Source of the DNA: an uncultured Bacteroidota bacterium
Lineage (GTDB): Bacteria > Bacteroidota > Bacteroidia > JABEUT01
Assembly: GCA_903863935.1 (NCBI GenBank)
Contig: CAIPDV010000042.1
Location: 132,869-196,868, forward strand
Reading direction: 5' to 3'
Length of the DNA: 64,000 nucleotides
The translations under genes and the position numbers were made by a program. Positions 25,782 through 33,467 of the stretch are shown in pieces (position 1 is the first letter of the stretch; each line of letters starts with the position of its first letter). The notes beneath the pieces were generated by a model. That model searched no databases. It saw nothing but the letters and a program-made list of their open reading frames with translations, and had not been told where the DNA came from.

Positions 25782-27557
25782 TTATTGAATAGCAGCTTTA
25801 AATTCTGTATCGTCTTTAAATTTTAAGAATTCGCAATCAGAAGCAGCCATCGTTCTGATGGAAGCATCTTTGTTAGTAGCAGTCTTCAGGTTGGTAACCA
25901 TTCCTGATTTGTCGCCTGAACGTGCACAGATAATAGCTCTTAAATAGAAAGCCATTGCGCTTTGATCGTTCGAAGCATCCAACGTTGATTTTGCACCATT
26001 ATTATCATTGTTCAATACCTTAGCAAGAGATGCATTAAAAGTATTATAGCTTCCGGTGCTTGTAGAAGCATCGGCATAGTTTCCGGTTTGAATATCAACC
26101 AGTGCCATGTTATAACTTACTTCAGTTCCTGCTCCAGTAGCATTTTTGTAATAAGCCATAGCACCTTTACGGTCGCCTTTCCAACGTGCAACAACACCTA
26201 AGTTGTTTTGAACTGCAGGATTGTTAGGAGAAAGACGATCAGCTTGTGCGAAGTCATTGGCTGCATCATTTAATTTGTTCAATGCCATTTCAGCATATCC
26301 TGCATTGTTTACACATCTCCAGTCGTTTGGATTTTGTTTTGCAGCTGCTTTGTAAATGCTCAATTTGGTATTCATATCTGTGGTAAGGGTTGCAGCATAA
26401 AGCAACTCTTCAACAGAAAGACTGTCAGGATGAGAAGAAGCAAGTGCAGTCAATTGTGCATCGCTGCGGCTCTTCTTTTCAGCATTTAAAATGATAATTG
26501 CACGGCGTAATTTTGGAAGAACAACATCTGCAAGTTCCTTATAGGTTACGGCCATGTTCTTAATTTCTTTCATACGTGCATCGTGGTCAGGATACATAGT
26601 TAACACTCTAACGATAAGGTCTTTGTCCTTAATGTTTGAGTTTTGAACACCATTTTTGAAACCATCCCAGTCCATTCCGGTGGTTCCAACTTTATAGAAA
26701 GAAGCATCGAAAAGTTTTGCATCAACAGGCATTTTTTCCTTTTTCATTTTGCCTTTATCGTCAGCCTTTTCAACTTCCATTTTCATGTTCTTCATCAATT
26801 CGGTCATAGCCTTGATAGCACTCTTTGCACGGTCATCGGCCAGATGTTCGTTCATTGCGGTTTCGCCATCAGGAGAAGCATAGGCTGAAACATTCACACC
26901 ATCCCAGGTATAACCTTGCATCATACCGGTTTGAACAAAGTCTTTAAACTTTTTCATTTCGGCACTGTTCATTTCTGCAGGACGAACACCACTTTGGCTG
27001 ATTAAATAATAAATGTGGGTGGTATCGTATTCAGGAATGGTCTTCTGGAATTTATCCTTAGCAGCAATAAGCTTGTCATCATTCTGTATAAGCAATGCTG
27101 TGGTAATAGTACCGTCAGCAATCTTAGCCGCAGGGAATTCCTTTTTGTTGTTGGTAAGGGTTGCCTTAATATCCAACTCATCAGACTTCATGTTAGCTGT
27201 ATAAGGAACCTTGGTAGTATAGTTAACACTTCCGCCATTCTCGTAGCTGATCTTCTGGCCTTCACCTTTCGCTTTTTCTCCAACCAGATTAACTGATTTT
27301 AATGCCACGGTAGATCCATCAGACATTTTCAGGGTTGGGGTAACGGTTACATCCGCTTTTTTAGCGAAGTATTTAGCAGGGTAATGTGCCGAAATATTTA
27401 CAGCAACACTATCACCATTATCTTGCAAGGGATTTGGGGTAACTGAGTAGGTCACCTTACTTGCATCTTTGATCATTTTCGAGAAACCATTACATCCTGC
27501 AATTCCAAGGGCTGCTAAACCAAGGATAGGTAATGATTTTAGGGATTGTTTTTTCAT
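25782..27557 (-). CDS. TPR lipoprotein with an OmpA-like segment
   Basis: 591 residues. Lipobox LGIAGC gives the lipidated Cys22. Residues ~35-170 are beta-rich (VTYSVTPNPLQDNGDSV). Near residue 215-245 the stretch VNVSAYASPDGETAMNEHLA followed by DDRAKS resembles the OmpA C-terminal core (G-x-A-S-P-D-G, N-x-x-L-x-x-x-R-A), with a Lys/Met-rich insertion after it. Residues ~385-510 contain TPR repeats (KLSIYKAAAKQNPNDWRCVN, LNDAANDFAQADRLSPNNPA, GDRKGAMAYYKNATGAG). Probably an envelope-anchored scaffold; the combination resembles outer-membrane assembly lipoproteins but no exact family is assigned. It has a good promoter and terminator of its own. Confidence 0.78.
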   Translation of the reverse strand: MKKQSLKSLPILGLAALGIAGCNGFSKMIKDASKVTYSVTPNPLQDNGDSVAVNISAHYPAKYFAKKADVTVTPTLKMSDGSTVALKSVNLVGEKAKGEGQKISYENGGSVNYTTKVPYTANMKSDELDIKATLTNNKKEFPAAKIADGTITTALLIQNDDKLIAAKDKFQKTIPEYDTTHIYYLISQSGVRPAEMNSAEMKKFKDFVQTGMMQGYTWDGVNVSAYASPDGETAMNEHLADDRAKSAIKAMTELMKNMKMEVEKADDKGKMKKEKMPVDAKLFDASFYKVGTTGMDWDGFKNGVQNSNIKDKDLIVRVLTMYPDHDARMKEIKNMAVTYKELADVVLPKLRRAIIILNAEKKSRSDAQLTALASSHPDSLSVEELLYAATLTTDMNTKLSIYKAAAKQNPNDWRCVNNAGYAEMALNKLNDAANDFAQADRLSPNNPAVQNNLGVVARWKGDRKGAMAYYKNATGAGTEVSYNMALVDIQTGNYADASTSTGSYNTFNASLAKVLNNDNNGAKSTLDASNDQSAMAFYLRAIICARSGDKSGMVTNLKTATNKDASIRTMAASDCEFLKFKDDTEFKAAIQ

Positions 27558-27588
27558 TTAATTGTGTGGATTAGTATTAATCAGGGTG

Positions 27589-27618
27589 CAATATTAGATA
27601 TTTTATTGTAACCACAAA
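27589..27618 (-). promoter_or_regulatory. Promoter of the TPR lipoprotein gene
   Basis: On the minus strand TTTG (27615-27618), 18-base spacer, TAATATTG (27589-27596; one mismatch to TAnnTTTG). Confidence 0.55.
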
Positions 27619-27808
27619 GTTTTTTTCTATTAACAACTTTCATTCTGTGGTTAATATCACACTTGCCCGATTCTCTATAAAACCCTTATATTTTTTAAAA
27701 CAATGAGTACCAAATACGTTTTCCCGATTTTTTGAGCCATTTTTAATTTTTAATGATAAAACAAAAAAAGGATTTTATCCTTTCTTTCGTTTCATATCCT
27801 GATATTAT

Positions 27809-27816
27809 TACTTTTG
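27809..27816 (+). promoter_or_regulatory. -7 promoter box of the glsA-like gene
   Basis: TACTTTTG, perfect match; TTCG at 27786-27789 is a weak -33 element 19 bases upstream. The ORF upstream of 27862 overlaps the box, so ATG 27862 is the start. Confidence 0.6.
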
Positions 27817-27861
27817 CTTTCATCACCCTATTTTACTTGCTTAGGCAAAAAACCGATCGGA

Positions 27862-28701
27862 ATGGCAATAAAAAATGTAGATATTGAGGGAATGTTGCGA
27901 ACTAAAGCACCGGGTGCTTATAAGTTCATTCCCCGATTTGTATTGAAATGGGTTAAGAAAATTGTGCATGAAAACGATATTAACGATTTTCTGAACAAAT
28001 ATGGCCATACCCGAGATTTGGATTTTATTGAAGCATCCCTCAAACACCTTGGAGCTATTGTTATTATAAAAGGGCTGGAAAATATTCCTGCTGAAGGTGG
28101 CTATATTTTTGCCTCGAATCATCCGCTTGGCGGATTAGATGGCCTAGCTATTATTAATTCGATAGCTAAAGTGAGACCTGATATCACCTTTTTTGTAAAT
28201 GAACTGATATTAGAACTCCAGCAACTGGATGGAATACTGGTGCCTGTAAATATAAACGGGAACAGTACCCGGCCTATGCTGGAAAGGGTTGACGAGATAT
28301 ATTCTTCCGAAAGGGCTATCCCTATTTTCCCTGCAGGAATGGTGTCGCGCAAATTCAAAGGAAATGAAATAAGAGACCTCCCCTGGAAAAAGAGCTTTAT
28401 TGCTAAAGCAAAGTATTATAAAAAAGATGTTGTGCCAATTTATATTGAAGGCAGAAACTCCAATTTTTTTTACAATTTTGCCTTATGGCGTAAAAGGTTA
28501 GGTATTAAGATCAATATTGAAATGTTTTTCCTGGTAGATGAAATGTTTGCACATAAAGATAAAAAAGTGATTCTCTATTTTGGCAAACCAGTATCGTATA
28601 AAGTATTTGATAAAACACACAACGATGTTGAATGGGCCAATATTTTCCGCGATGAACTCTATGCTAAAAAAGAACGAATTGTTAATGAAAAGCTCCTTTA
28701 A
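27862..28701 (+). CDS. glsA: Lysophospholipid/amino-acid-lipid O-acyltransferase, GlsA-like
   Basis: 279 residues. A PlsC-fold acyltransferase: ASNHPLGGLDG (NHxxxxD-type motif), IPIFPAGMVSRK, and VVPIYIEGRNSNFFY. Together with the next gene it matches the Bacteroides glsA/glsB pair, in which GlsB puts a 3-hydroxy fatty acid on glycine nitrogen and GlsA adds the second acyl chain by esterification, giving glycine lipids. The same fold makes ornithine lipids (OlsA), so glycine versus ornithine is not settled by sequence. The ORF begins at TTG 27814, but the promoter box overlaps that and ATG 27862 gives a normal N-terminus (MAIKNVDIEGML). Confidence 0.78.
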   Translation: MAIKNVDIEGMLRTKAPGAYKFIPRFVLKWVKKIVHENDINDFLNKYGHTRDLDFIEASLKHLGAIVIIKGLENIPAEGGYIFASNHPLGGLDGLAIINSIAKVRPDITFFVNELILELQQLDGILVPVNINGNSTRPMLERVDEIYSSERAIPIFPAGMVSRKFKGNEIRDLPWKKSFIAKAKYYKKDVVPIYIEGRNSNFFYNFALWRKRLGIKINIEMFFLVDEMFAHKDKKVILYFGKPVSYKVFDKTHNDVEWANIFRDELYAKKERIVNEKLL

Positions 28702-28720
28702 TAAACTTCAGCCATAAGTT

Positions 28721-28740
28721 AATAGCTATTGGCTAATAGT
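28721..28740. repeat. Family D repeat before glsB
   Basis: TTAATAGCTATTGGCTAATA; see the related copy at 24925-24952. It directly adjoins the glsB -7 box. Confidence 0.6.
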
Positions 28741-28741
28741 A

Positions 28742-28749
28742 TAATTTTG
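28742..28749 (+). promoter_or_regulatory. -7 promoter box of glsB
   Basis: TAATTTTG ends 4 bases before ATG 28754, so the predicted transcript is leaderless. Confidence 0.6.
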
Positions 28750-28753
28750 CACT

Positions 28754-29707
28754 ATGGAACCCATCATACCTCCTATTCCCGGCGATATTCTGGCATCTGA
28801 ACTTACACGCGATAAGTTTGTACGCCGCACCAACTATGGGAAAAATGAAATTTATGTTGTTACTTACCACAACTCGCCAAAAGTGGTAAAGGAAATTGGC
28901 CGCCTGCGCGAACTTACCTTCCGCTATGCAGGTGGCGGAACCGGAAAAGCTTATGACCTGGATGAATTCGATACCAATGAAAAGCCCTATAAGCAACTTA
29001 TTGTCTGGAATCCGGAGGAAAAGGAAATTGTAGGTTCTTACCGCTTTATGCGTTGCCGAGATGCACAGGTTAAAAAAGGAATTATTCAGTTGGCAACAAC
29101 CGAGTTGTTTGAATTCAGCGGTAAATTTGTTAAAGAGTATTTGCCTTATACCATTGAACTTGGCCGGTCCTTTGTTACTCCTCAATACCAACCATCACTC
29201 GAAAACCGCAAAGGGCTTTTTTCGCTCGATAACCTGTGGGATGGACTTGGTGCCATTATTATTGACAATCCGGATATGAAATATTTTTTCGGGAAGGTTA
29301 CCATGTACAGGGATTTCAACCTCAAAGCCCGTGACCGCATCCTCTATTTCATGCAATATTATTTTCCCGATAAAGATAAGCTGGTGGTTCCATTAGAAGA
29401 ACTTGAATCAAATTACAGCGTAGGTACTTTTGCAAAAAGAATAAAAGGAAAAGATTATAAGGAAGGCCATGCCATACTTAACCAGGAGGTAAGAGGTTTG
29501 GGCGAAAATATTCCTCCGCTTATTAACGCCTATATGAACTTATCACCTACCATGCGTATGTTCGGAACCTGCCTCAATCCGGAATTTGGCGACGTGGAAG
29601 AAACCGGGATTTTACTCACCATACCCGATATTTACCCCAGCAAAAAAGAACGCCATGTTGATTCCTACCTTAAAAATAAGAAGACCGTTCATACAAAAGC
29701 CAGGTAA
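28754..29707 (+). CDS. glsB: Amino-acid-lipid N-acyltransferase, GlsB/OlsB-like (putative hemolysin family)
   Basis: 317 residues of the GNAT-fold hemolysin/OlsB group that transfers a hydroxy-acyl chain from acyl carrier protein to an amino acid amine. Marks: REIGRLRELTFRYAGGGTGK-like segment, YDLDEFDTNEKPYKQLIVW, IVGSYRFMRCRDA, and YTIELGRSFVTPQYQ, all typical of this group. It follows the O-acyltransferase by 52 bases on the same strand, the same order as biosynthetic pairs known from Bacteroides. Amino-acid lipids are outer-membrane components needed for stress tolerance and colonisation there. Substrate amino acid is inferred from the phylum, not seen. Confidence 0.8.
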   Translation: MEPIIPPIPGDILASELTRDKFVRRTNYGKNEIYVVTYHNSPKVVKEIGRLRELTFRYAGGGTGKAYDLDEFDTNEKPYKQLIVWNPEEKEIVGSYRFMRCRDAQVKKGIIQLATTELFEFSGKFVKEYLPYTIELGRSFVTPQYQPSLENRKGLFSLDNLWDGLGAIIIDNPDMKYFFGKVTMYRDFNLKARDRILYFMQYYFPDKDKLVVPLEELESNYSVGTFAKRIKGKDYKEGHAILNQEVRGLGENIPPLINAYMNLSPTMRMFGTCLNPEFGDVEETGILLTIPDIYPSKKERHVDSYLKNKKTVHTKAR

Positions 29708-29718
29708 CCAAATGACTT

Positions 29719-29782
29719 TGTCATGTTGAGCGAAGCGAAACATCTGATTTAACTCAGATTCTTCACTTTGTTCCGAATGACA
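29719..29782. repeat. Palindromic repeat (family E)
   Basis: TGTCATGTTGAGCGAAGCGA at the left and an imperfect reverse complement ending CCGAATGACA at the right, separated by a short loop; lies just after glsB. Confidence 0.75.
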
Positions 29783-29860
29783 ATCTCACGTTCTGCAAAA
29801 TAGAATGTTAAAGTTTGTTTTTCATACATAGTTCATTGCTCATAGTTCATAGTTATATCA

Positions 29861-29868
29861 TAAATTTG
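29861..29868 (+). promoter_or_regulatory. -7 promoter box of ispH
   Basis: TAAATTTG ends 4 bases before the GTG at 29873; leaderless transcript predicted. A TTG at 29836-29838 may serve as a -33 element. Confidence 0.6.
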
Positions 29869-29872
29869 TCTC

Positions 29873-31093
29873 GTGAAAACATTTGAAATTCCTGAGTTCT
29901 ATAATAGCCCTATTTTATCAAGGGTTAAAGACTACCGTACTGAAAAAGACCCCAAGAAAAAAGACTTCTCTCCTACCCTATTGGATTTTGGCAATGTAAG
30001 ATTCCTGCTGGCACGTCATTTCGGATTTTGCTATGGCGTACAAAATGCCATTGAACTATCCTTCCGTGCAGTGAAAGAAAACCCGGACAAGCGGATATTC
30101 CTGCTTAGCCAGATGATACATAACCCCGAGGTGAACTCGAACCTACAGGACCGTGGCGTTCGGTTTTTAATGGACACCGATGGTAAAACCATCACTCCAT
30201 TCTCTGAACTGACCAAGGAGGATGTTGTGATCATTCCGGCTTTCGGTACTACACTTGCAATAAGCAAACAATTAGCCGATATTGGTATAGAAATTAAAAC
30301 CTACGATACCACCTGCCCCTTTGTGCACCGTGTGTGGAACAAAGCAGAAAAACTGGGCAGTGAGAAATTTACGGTAATCATTCACGGCAAGCCGGGACAC
30401 GAAGAAACACGGGCCACCTTTTCGCATAGTTCAGCAAATAGTCCTTCGCTTATTGTGAAAGACAAAAAAGAAACCCAATTACTTGGCGATTATATTTTAG
30501 GCAAACTGACCCTTGAACAGTTCGAAGAAATATTTAAAGGAAGATATTCGGCAGCATTTAATCCGCTAACTAGTCTTGAAAGGCTTGGGGTAATTAACCA
30601 AACTACCATGCTGGCCGAGGATACACAGGAAATAGCCAACTATTTAAAGCAGGTGATGACCGATAAATTCGGTGTGGAAAACATTAGCAAACACTTTGCG
30701 GATACCCGCGACACTCTTTGCTATGCAACCAACGAAAACCAGGATGCCACGCATCAATTACTTAAGCAAGATGCTGATGTTGCTATTGTAGTTGGGGGTT
30801 ATAACAGTTCAAATACCTCGCACCTGGTAGAGCTTTGCGAACAGCGATTTAAAACATTTTTCATTTCATCGGTGAAGGAAATTGAGTCGAAAGATAAAAT
30901 ACATTATTTCGATATACATTCCGAAGAACGGAAAACAGCCGACAGTTTTCTCCCTGATAAAAACCCGCTGACCGTTGTTTTAACCAGTGGTGCCTCCTGC
31001 CCCGATGCTATGGTGGAAGAAGTATTGATGAAAATATTATCGTTTTATGGCAGCACCAAAACGGTGGAAGAAGCACTGGCGGGGCTGAATTAA
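29873..31093 (+). CDS. ispH: 4-hydroxy-3-methylbut-2-enyl diphosphate reductase
   Basis: 406 residues, the long form with an N-terminal extension of ~45 residues. The last enzyme of the non-mevalonate isoprenoid pathway; it uses an iron-sulfur cluster to make IPP and DMAPP. The three cluster Cys are intact: Cys53 (GFCYGV), Cys148 (TTCPFV) and Cys283 (DTLCYAT). VVGGYNSSNT and TSGASCPDAMVEEVL are further signatures. The start is GTG 29873, directly after the promoter box; no upstream start is possible without losing it. Confidence 0.97.
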   Translation: MKTFEIPEFYNSPILSRVKDYRTEKDPKKKDFSPTLLDFGNVRFLLARHFGFCYGVQNAIELSFRAVKENPDKRIFLLSQMIHNPEVNSNLQDRGVRFLMDTDGKTITPFSELTKEDVVIIPAFGTTLAISKQLADIGIEIKTYDTTCPFVHRVWNKAEKLGSEKFTVIIHGKPGHEETRATFSHSSANSPSLIVKDKKETQLLGDYILGKLTLEQFEEIFKGRYSAAFNPLTSLERLGVINQTTMLAEDTQEIANYLKQVMTDKFGVENISKHFADTRDTLCYATNENQDATHQLLKQDADVAIVVGGYNSSNTSHLVELCEQRFKTFFISSVKEIESKDKIHYFDIHSEERKTADSFLPDKNPLTVVLTSGASCPDAMVEEVLMKILSFYGSTKTVEEALAGLN

Positions 31094-31155
31094 AATTTAG
31101 TGATAATCCCGAAGTGATGAAATTATTATAGAAAAAGTCGAAAAAATAAGGCAGG

Positions 31156-31202
31156 AACCCTGAAGGGGTGAAATCCTTTTTATAATGTCACCCTTTCAGG
31201 GT
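31156..31202. repeat. Inverted repeat, AACCCTGAAGGGGTGA type (family F)
   Basis: Left AACCCTGAAGGGGTGAAAT, right TGTCACCCTTTCAGGGTT; imperfect 16-base arms around a T/A-rich centre, about 60 bases after ispH. Confidence 0.7.
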
Positions 31203-31265
31203 TAAAATCCACAACAACTCATAATTGCTATAATAATATCATTCCTTCGGGATTTATCTTCGCTT

Positions 31266-31379
31266 TTATTTTTGCACCACAATTTTTCCGCTCCCAACAA
31301 CATTCCCATCTTCCTGCAAAACCTTGTAAAAATAAACCCCGTTGGGTTAGTTGTGCATGTGTATCACTTTATCATCCTG
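31266..31379 (-). pseudogene. Remnant of a T9SS type A C-terminal sorting domain
   Basis: On the minus strand the frame reads D-D-K-V-I-H-M-H-N-stop, then PNGVYFYKVLQEDGNVVGSG, then KIVVQK and a stop. This is the closing strand pair of a T9SS sorting domain (xLPNGVYFYxV...GKxVVQK). A TAA stands where Leu is expected just before PNGVYF. Upstream the similarity ends at a dispersed repeat beginning at about 31372, and no signal peptide or body remains. It is a decayed end of a secreted-protein gene. Confidence 0.72.
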
Positions 31380-31529
31380 AGAAGAGCGAGGGATCTGTTT
31401 TAATACAGATTCTGCCATCAAAATGACAAAAGCAGACCAGATAGGATCGCTTCGCAAAGCCTCGCAATGACGATTGGAATAAAATCTTAGTGAAACTTAG
31501 TGCTCTTAGTGTCTTAGTGGTGAATGTAT

Positions 31530-32210
31530 TTACATTCTCTCTTTCGCCCAACTCAACGCCAATTCCAACTGCTGCTCCCTTGTCAGATTTGAGTTATCAA
31601 GTACAAGTGCATCCTCCGCTTGCCGCAGTGGGCTTTCCTTCCGGGTGGTATCGTCTTCATCGCGCTGGTGAATATTCTTTCGTACTTCTTCTAAAGTAGT
31701 TTTAATGCCTTTGCTCTCCATCTCCAGCTTCCTGCGCTGTATACGGATATCCTCGCTGGCGGTCATAAATATTTTAAGTTCTGCATGGGGGAATACGGTA
31801 GTGCCAATGTCACGCCCATCCATCACCACACCGCCTTGTTTGCCCATTTCACGCTGTTGGTCTACCATCTGCATCCTTACTTCGTGTACCGTGCTAACAC
31901 GGCTCACCCGGGTTGCTACTTCCATGGAGCGGATTTCCTTTTCTACGTTTCTCCCGTTCAAAAATATTTCAGACTTGTCATTAAAATGAAATGCAAGTTT
32001 GATATGAGGGAGTTCGGCAACAATTCCTTCAACTGAAAATTGAGTGGAGCTTATGATTCCCTTCTCCATACAATGCAGGGTGACTGCCCTGTACATGGCG
32101 CCGGTATCAATATATGCATAACCGAGCGCATGGGCAAGATCGTTTGACAACGTGCTTTTCCCGCAGGAAGAATATCCATCAACTGCTATCGTTATTTTAT
32201 TGTTTGCCAT
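31530..32210 (-). CDS. cmk: (d)CMP kinase
   Basis: 226 residues from ATG 32210. Phosphorylates CMP and dCMP in pyrimidine nucleotide synthesis. P-loop VDGYSSCGKST and the substrate region YIDTGAMYRAVTLHC are diagnostic; MDGRDIGTTVFPHAELKIF and RDEDDTTRKESPL are the expected further motifs. The longer ORF start at 32252 lies within the neighbouring palindrome and is unlikely. Its neighbour upstream is porQ, the same gene pair order seen in other Bacteroidota. Confidence 0.96.
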   Translation of the reverse strand: MANNKITIAVDGYSSCGKSTLSNDLAHALGYAYIDTGAMYRAVTLHCMEKGIISSTQFSVEGIVAELPHIKLAFHFNDKSEIFLNGRNVEKEIRSMEVATRVSRVSTVHEVRMQMVDQQREMGKQGGVVMDGRDIGTTVFPHAELKIFMTASEDIRIQRRKLEMESKGIKTTLEEVRKNIHQRDEDDTTRKESPLRQAEDALVLDNSNLTREQQLELALSWAKERM

Positions 32211-32220
32211 AAATACACTG

Positions 32221-32323
32221 GAACGCGGATGACGCGGATTGCTTATGATCAACTAAGATTTTTAATTCAGGAATGTTTATTACCATCAGCGTATATCATA
32301 AGCAATCCGAGTCATCTGCGTTC
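32221..32323. repeat. 29-bp inverted repeat between cmk and porQ (family G)
   Basis: Arms 32221-32249 and 32295-32323 match as reverse complements at 27 of 29 positions around a 45-base centre; arm core GATGACGCGGATTGCTTATG. Confidence 0.88.
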
Positions 32324-32333
32324 TATTCTTTTA

Positions 32334-33395
32334 TCAGTTTCGCCGGCTATAAAACTGTCCGGTATCAAAAATGAAGGTAAAGGTATTAGACACTGCACCA
32401 AGGCTGTATTTTGCGACTGCATAACTAATGTGGAATTTGTATATCTTCATTTCAAACCCCGCTGACATACCCGCAAGGCTTGGCCTACTAGATAACTCCA
32501 GTTCTTTCCGCACCTGGTAATTATACCCGTACCGGATGGCAAAGTTTTTGCCCAATAAAAGTTCCACACTTCCAATAAAGTGCCTGCCTAAATTATCGAA
32601 AAACGTACTTGCACCACTCACACCAATAGCTTGTCCGGTAAGTGGATTTACGGTTTGGGTATCGGTTGGGTCGGTATAGGTGAGTGTCCACATTTGCAAA
32701 TGCTGTGCAACAATATTAAACCGGAAAGGAGCATGTTTGAATTTATAGGATACTCCCACCTGCGCATCCAGCGGCAATGGCTCTGAGTTGCCCGGATAAT
32801 AGGTCTTTAATTGTCCGCCAACATTCTTAACTACTGCACCTACGTATAGACAGCGGTTTGCACTCACATACGACACTCCCAAATCAACCATTGCTGCCGA
32901 AGAGTAAAATTGGTTGAGCGAAGAGTAGACCATTTTAACATTAGCACCCGCCGAGATTATAGAATCCTTTAGTGGTCGCCCATATCCAACGTTAAAAAGG
33001 TATTCCGATGCAGTGAAGGTTCCCGTGATATTACCTGCATCATCGGCCTGGGTAAAGGTTCCGTAGTTAATGTCTTTAATTCCCAAATCGAATGTACCGA
33101 TATTTTTTATGCTGCGTGCATAGGCAAAGTAGCTGTAATCAATCCCCGCAAACAAAGGCGTGTAGGTCATTACAATGTGGTTGTTCACGCTTGTATCGAG
33201 AAAGGATGGATTGGTAGCTGCAAGTCCTAAGTCGCCATCACGCACCCCAATATAACTGCCCCCAAGGGCCGCAGCGCGTGCAGAAACCGGAAGGTCAATA
33301 AAATCATAGGTGTCGCTGCCTCCTATTTGCCCAAAACTAAATTTTGAACAAAAGATTAAGGCAATGAAAATAGAACGTCTTATGTTAAAGGGCAT
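32334..33395 (-). CDS. porQ: Type IX secretion system protein PorQ
   Basis: 353 residues from ATG 33395 (a TTG further upstream at 33413 is unlikely). Signal peptide MPFNIRRSIFIALIFCSKFS cut near FGQ. The mature start GGSDTYDFIDLPVSARAAAL followed by GGSYIGV and ATNPSFLD is the PorQ signature; the rest is a FadL-like outer-membrane beta-barrel. In Porphyromonas PorQ works with the PorU/PorV/PorZ attachment complex that processes cargo at the surface. The pairing with cmk supports the assignment. Confidence 0.93.
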   Translation of the reverse strand: MPFNIRRSIFIALIFCSKFSFGQIGGSDTYDFIDLPVSARAAALGGSYIGVRDGDLGLAATNPSFLDTSVNNHIVMTYTPLFAGIDYSYFAYARSIKNIGTFDLGIKDINYGTFTQADDAGNITGTFTASEYLFNVGYGRPLKDSIISAGANVKMVYSSLNQFYSSAAMVDLGVSYVSANRCLYVGAVVKNVGGQLKTYYPGNSEPLPLDAQVGVSYKFKHAPFRFNIVAQHLQMWTLTYTDPTDTQTVNPLTGQAIGVSGASTFFDNLGRHFIGSVELLLGKNFAIRYGYNYQVRKELELSSRPSLAGMSAGFEMKIYKFHISYAVAKYSLGAVSNTFTFIFDTGQFYSRRN

Positions 33396-33467
33396 AAAAG
33401 ATTTAATGCTCAATAAACGGAAGGGTATGGGTTTTATTTTGTATTCCCTTTTTTTCAGACAATTATA

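Larger units (their letters stand above)
27558..27861. other. Intergenic region with two divergent promoters
   Basis: About 300 bases without a gene between divergently transcribed genes. It holds the two promoters listed separately; the AT-rich middle (27620-27800) shows nothing further. Confidence 0.6.
31094..31529. other. Repeat-rich gene-free region with a T9SS-domain remnant
   Basis: About 430 bases between convergent ispH and cmk. From left to right: an inverted repeat at 31156-31202 (AACCCTGAAGGGGTGA / TCACCCTTTCAGGGTT), a minus-strand coding remnant (31266-31379), a repeat unit with the word TCATCCTGAGAAGAGCGAGG (from 31372) to about 31425, and a degenerate family B copy (31445-31472). 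No intact gene. Confidence 0.75.

Noticed and set aside
31490-31699. 69-residue plus-strand ORF between ispH and cmk
   Set aside because: Mostly antisense to the cmk 3' end; no support.
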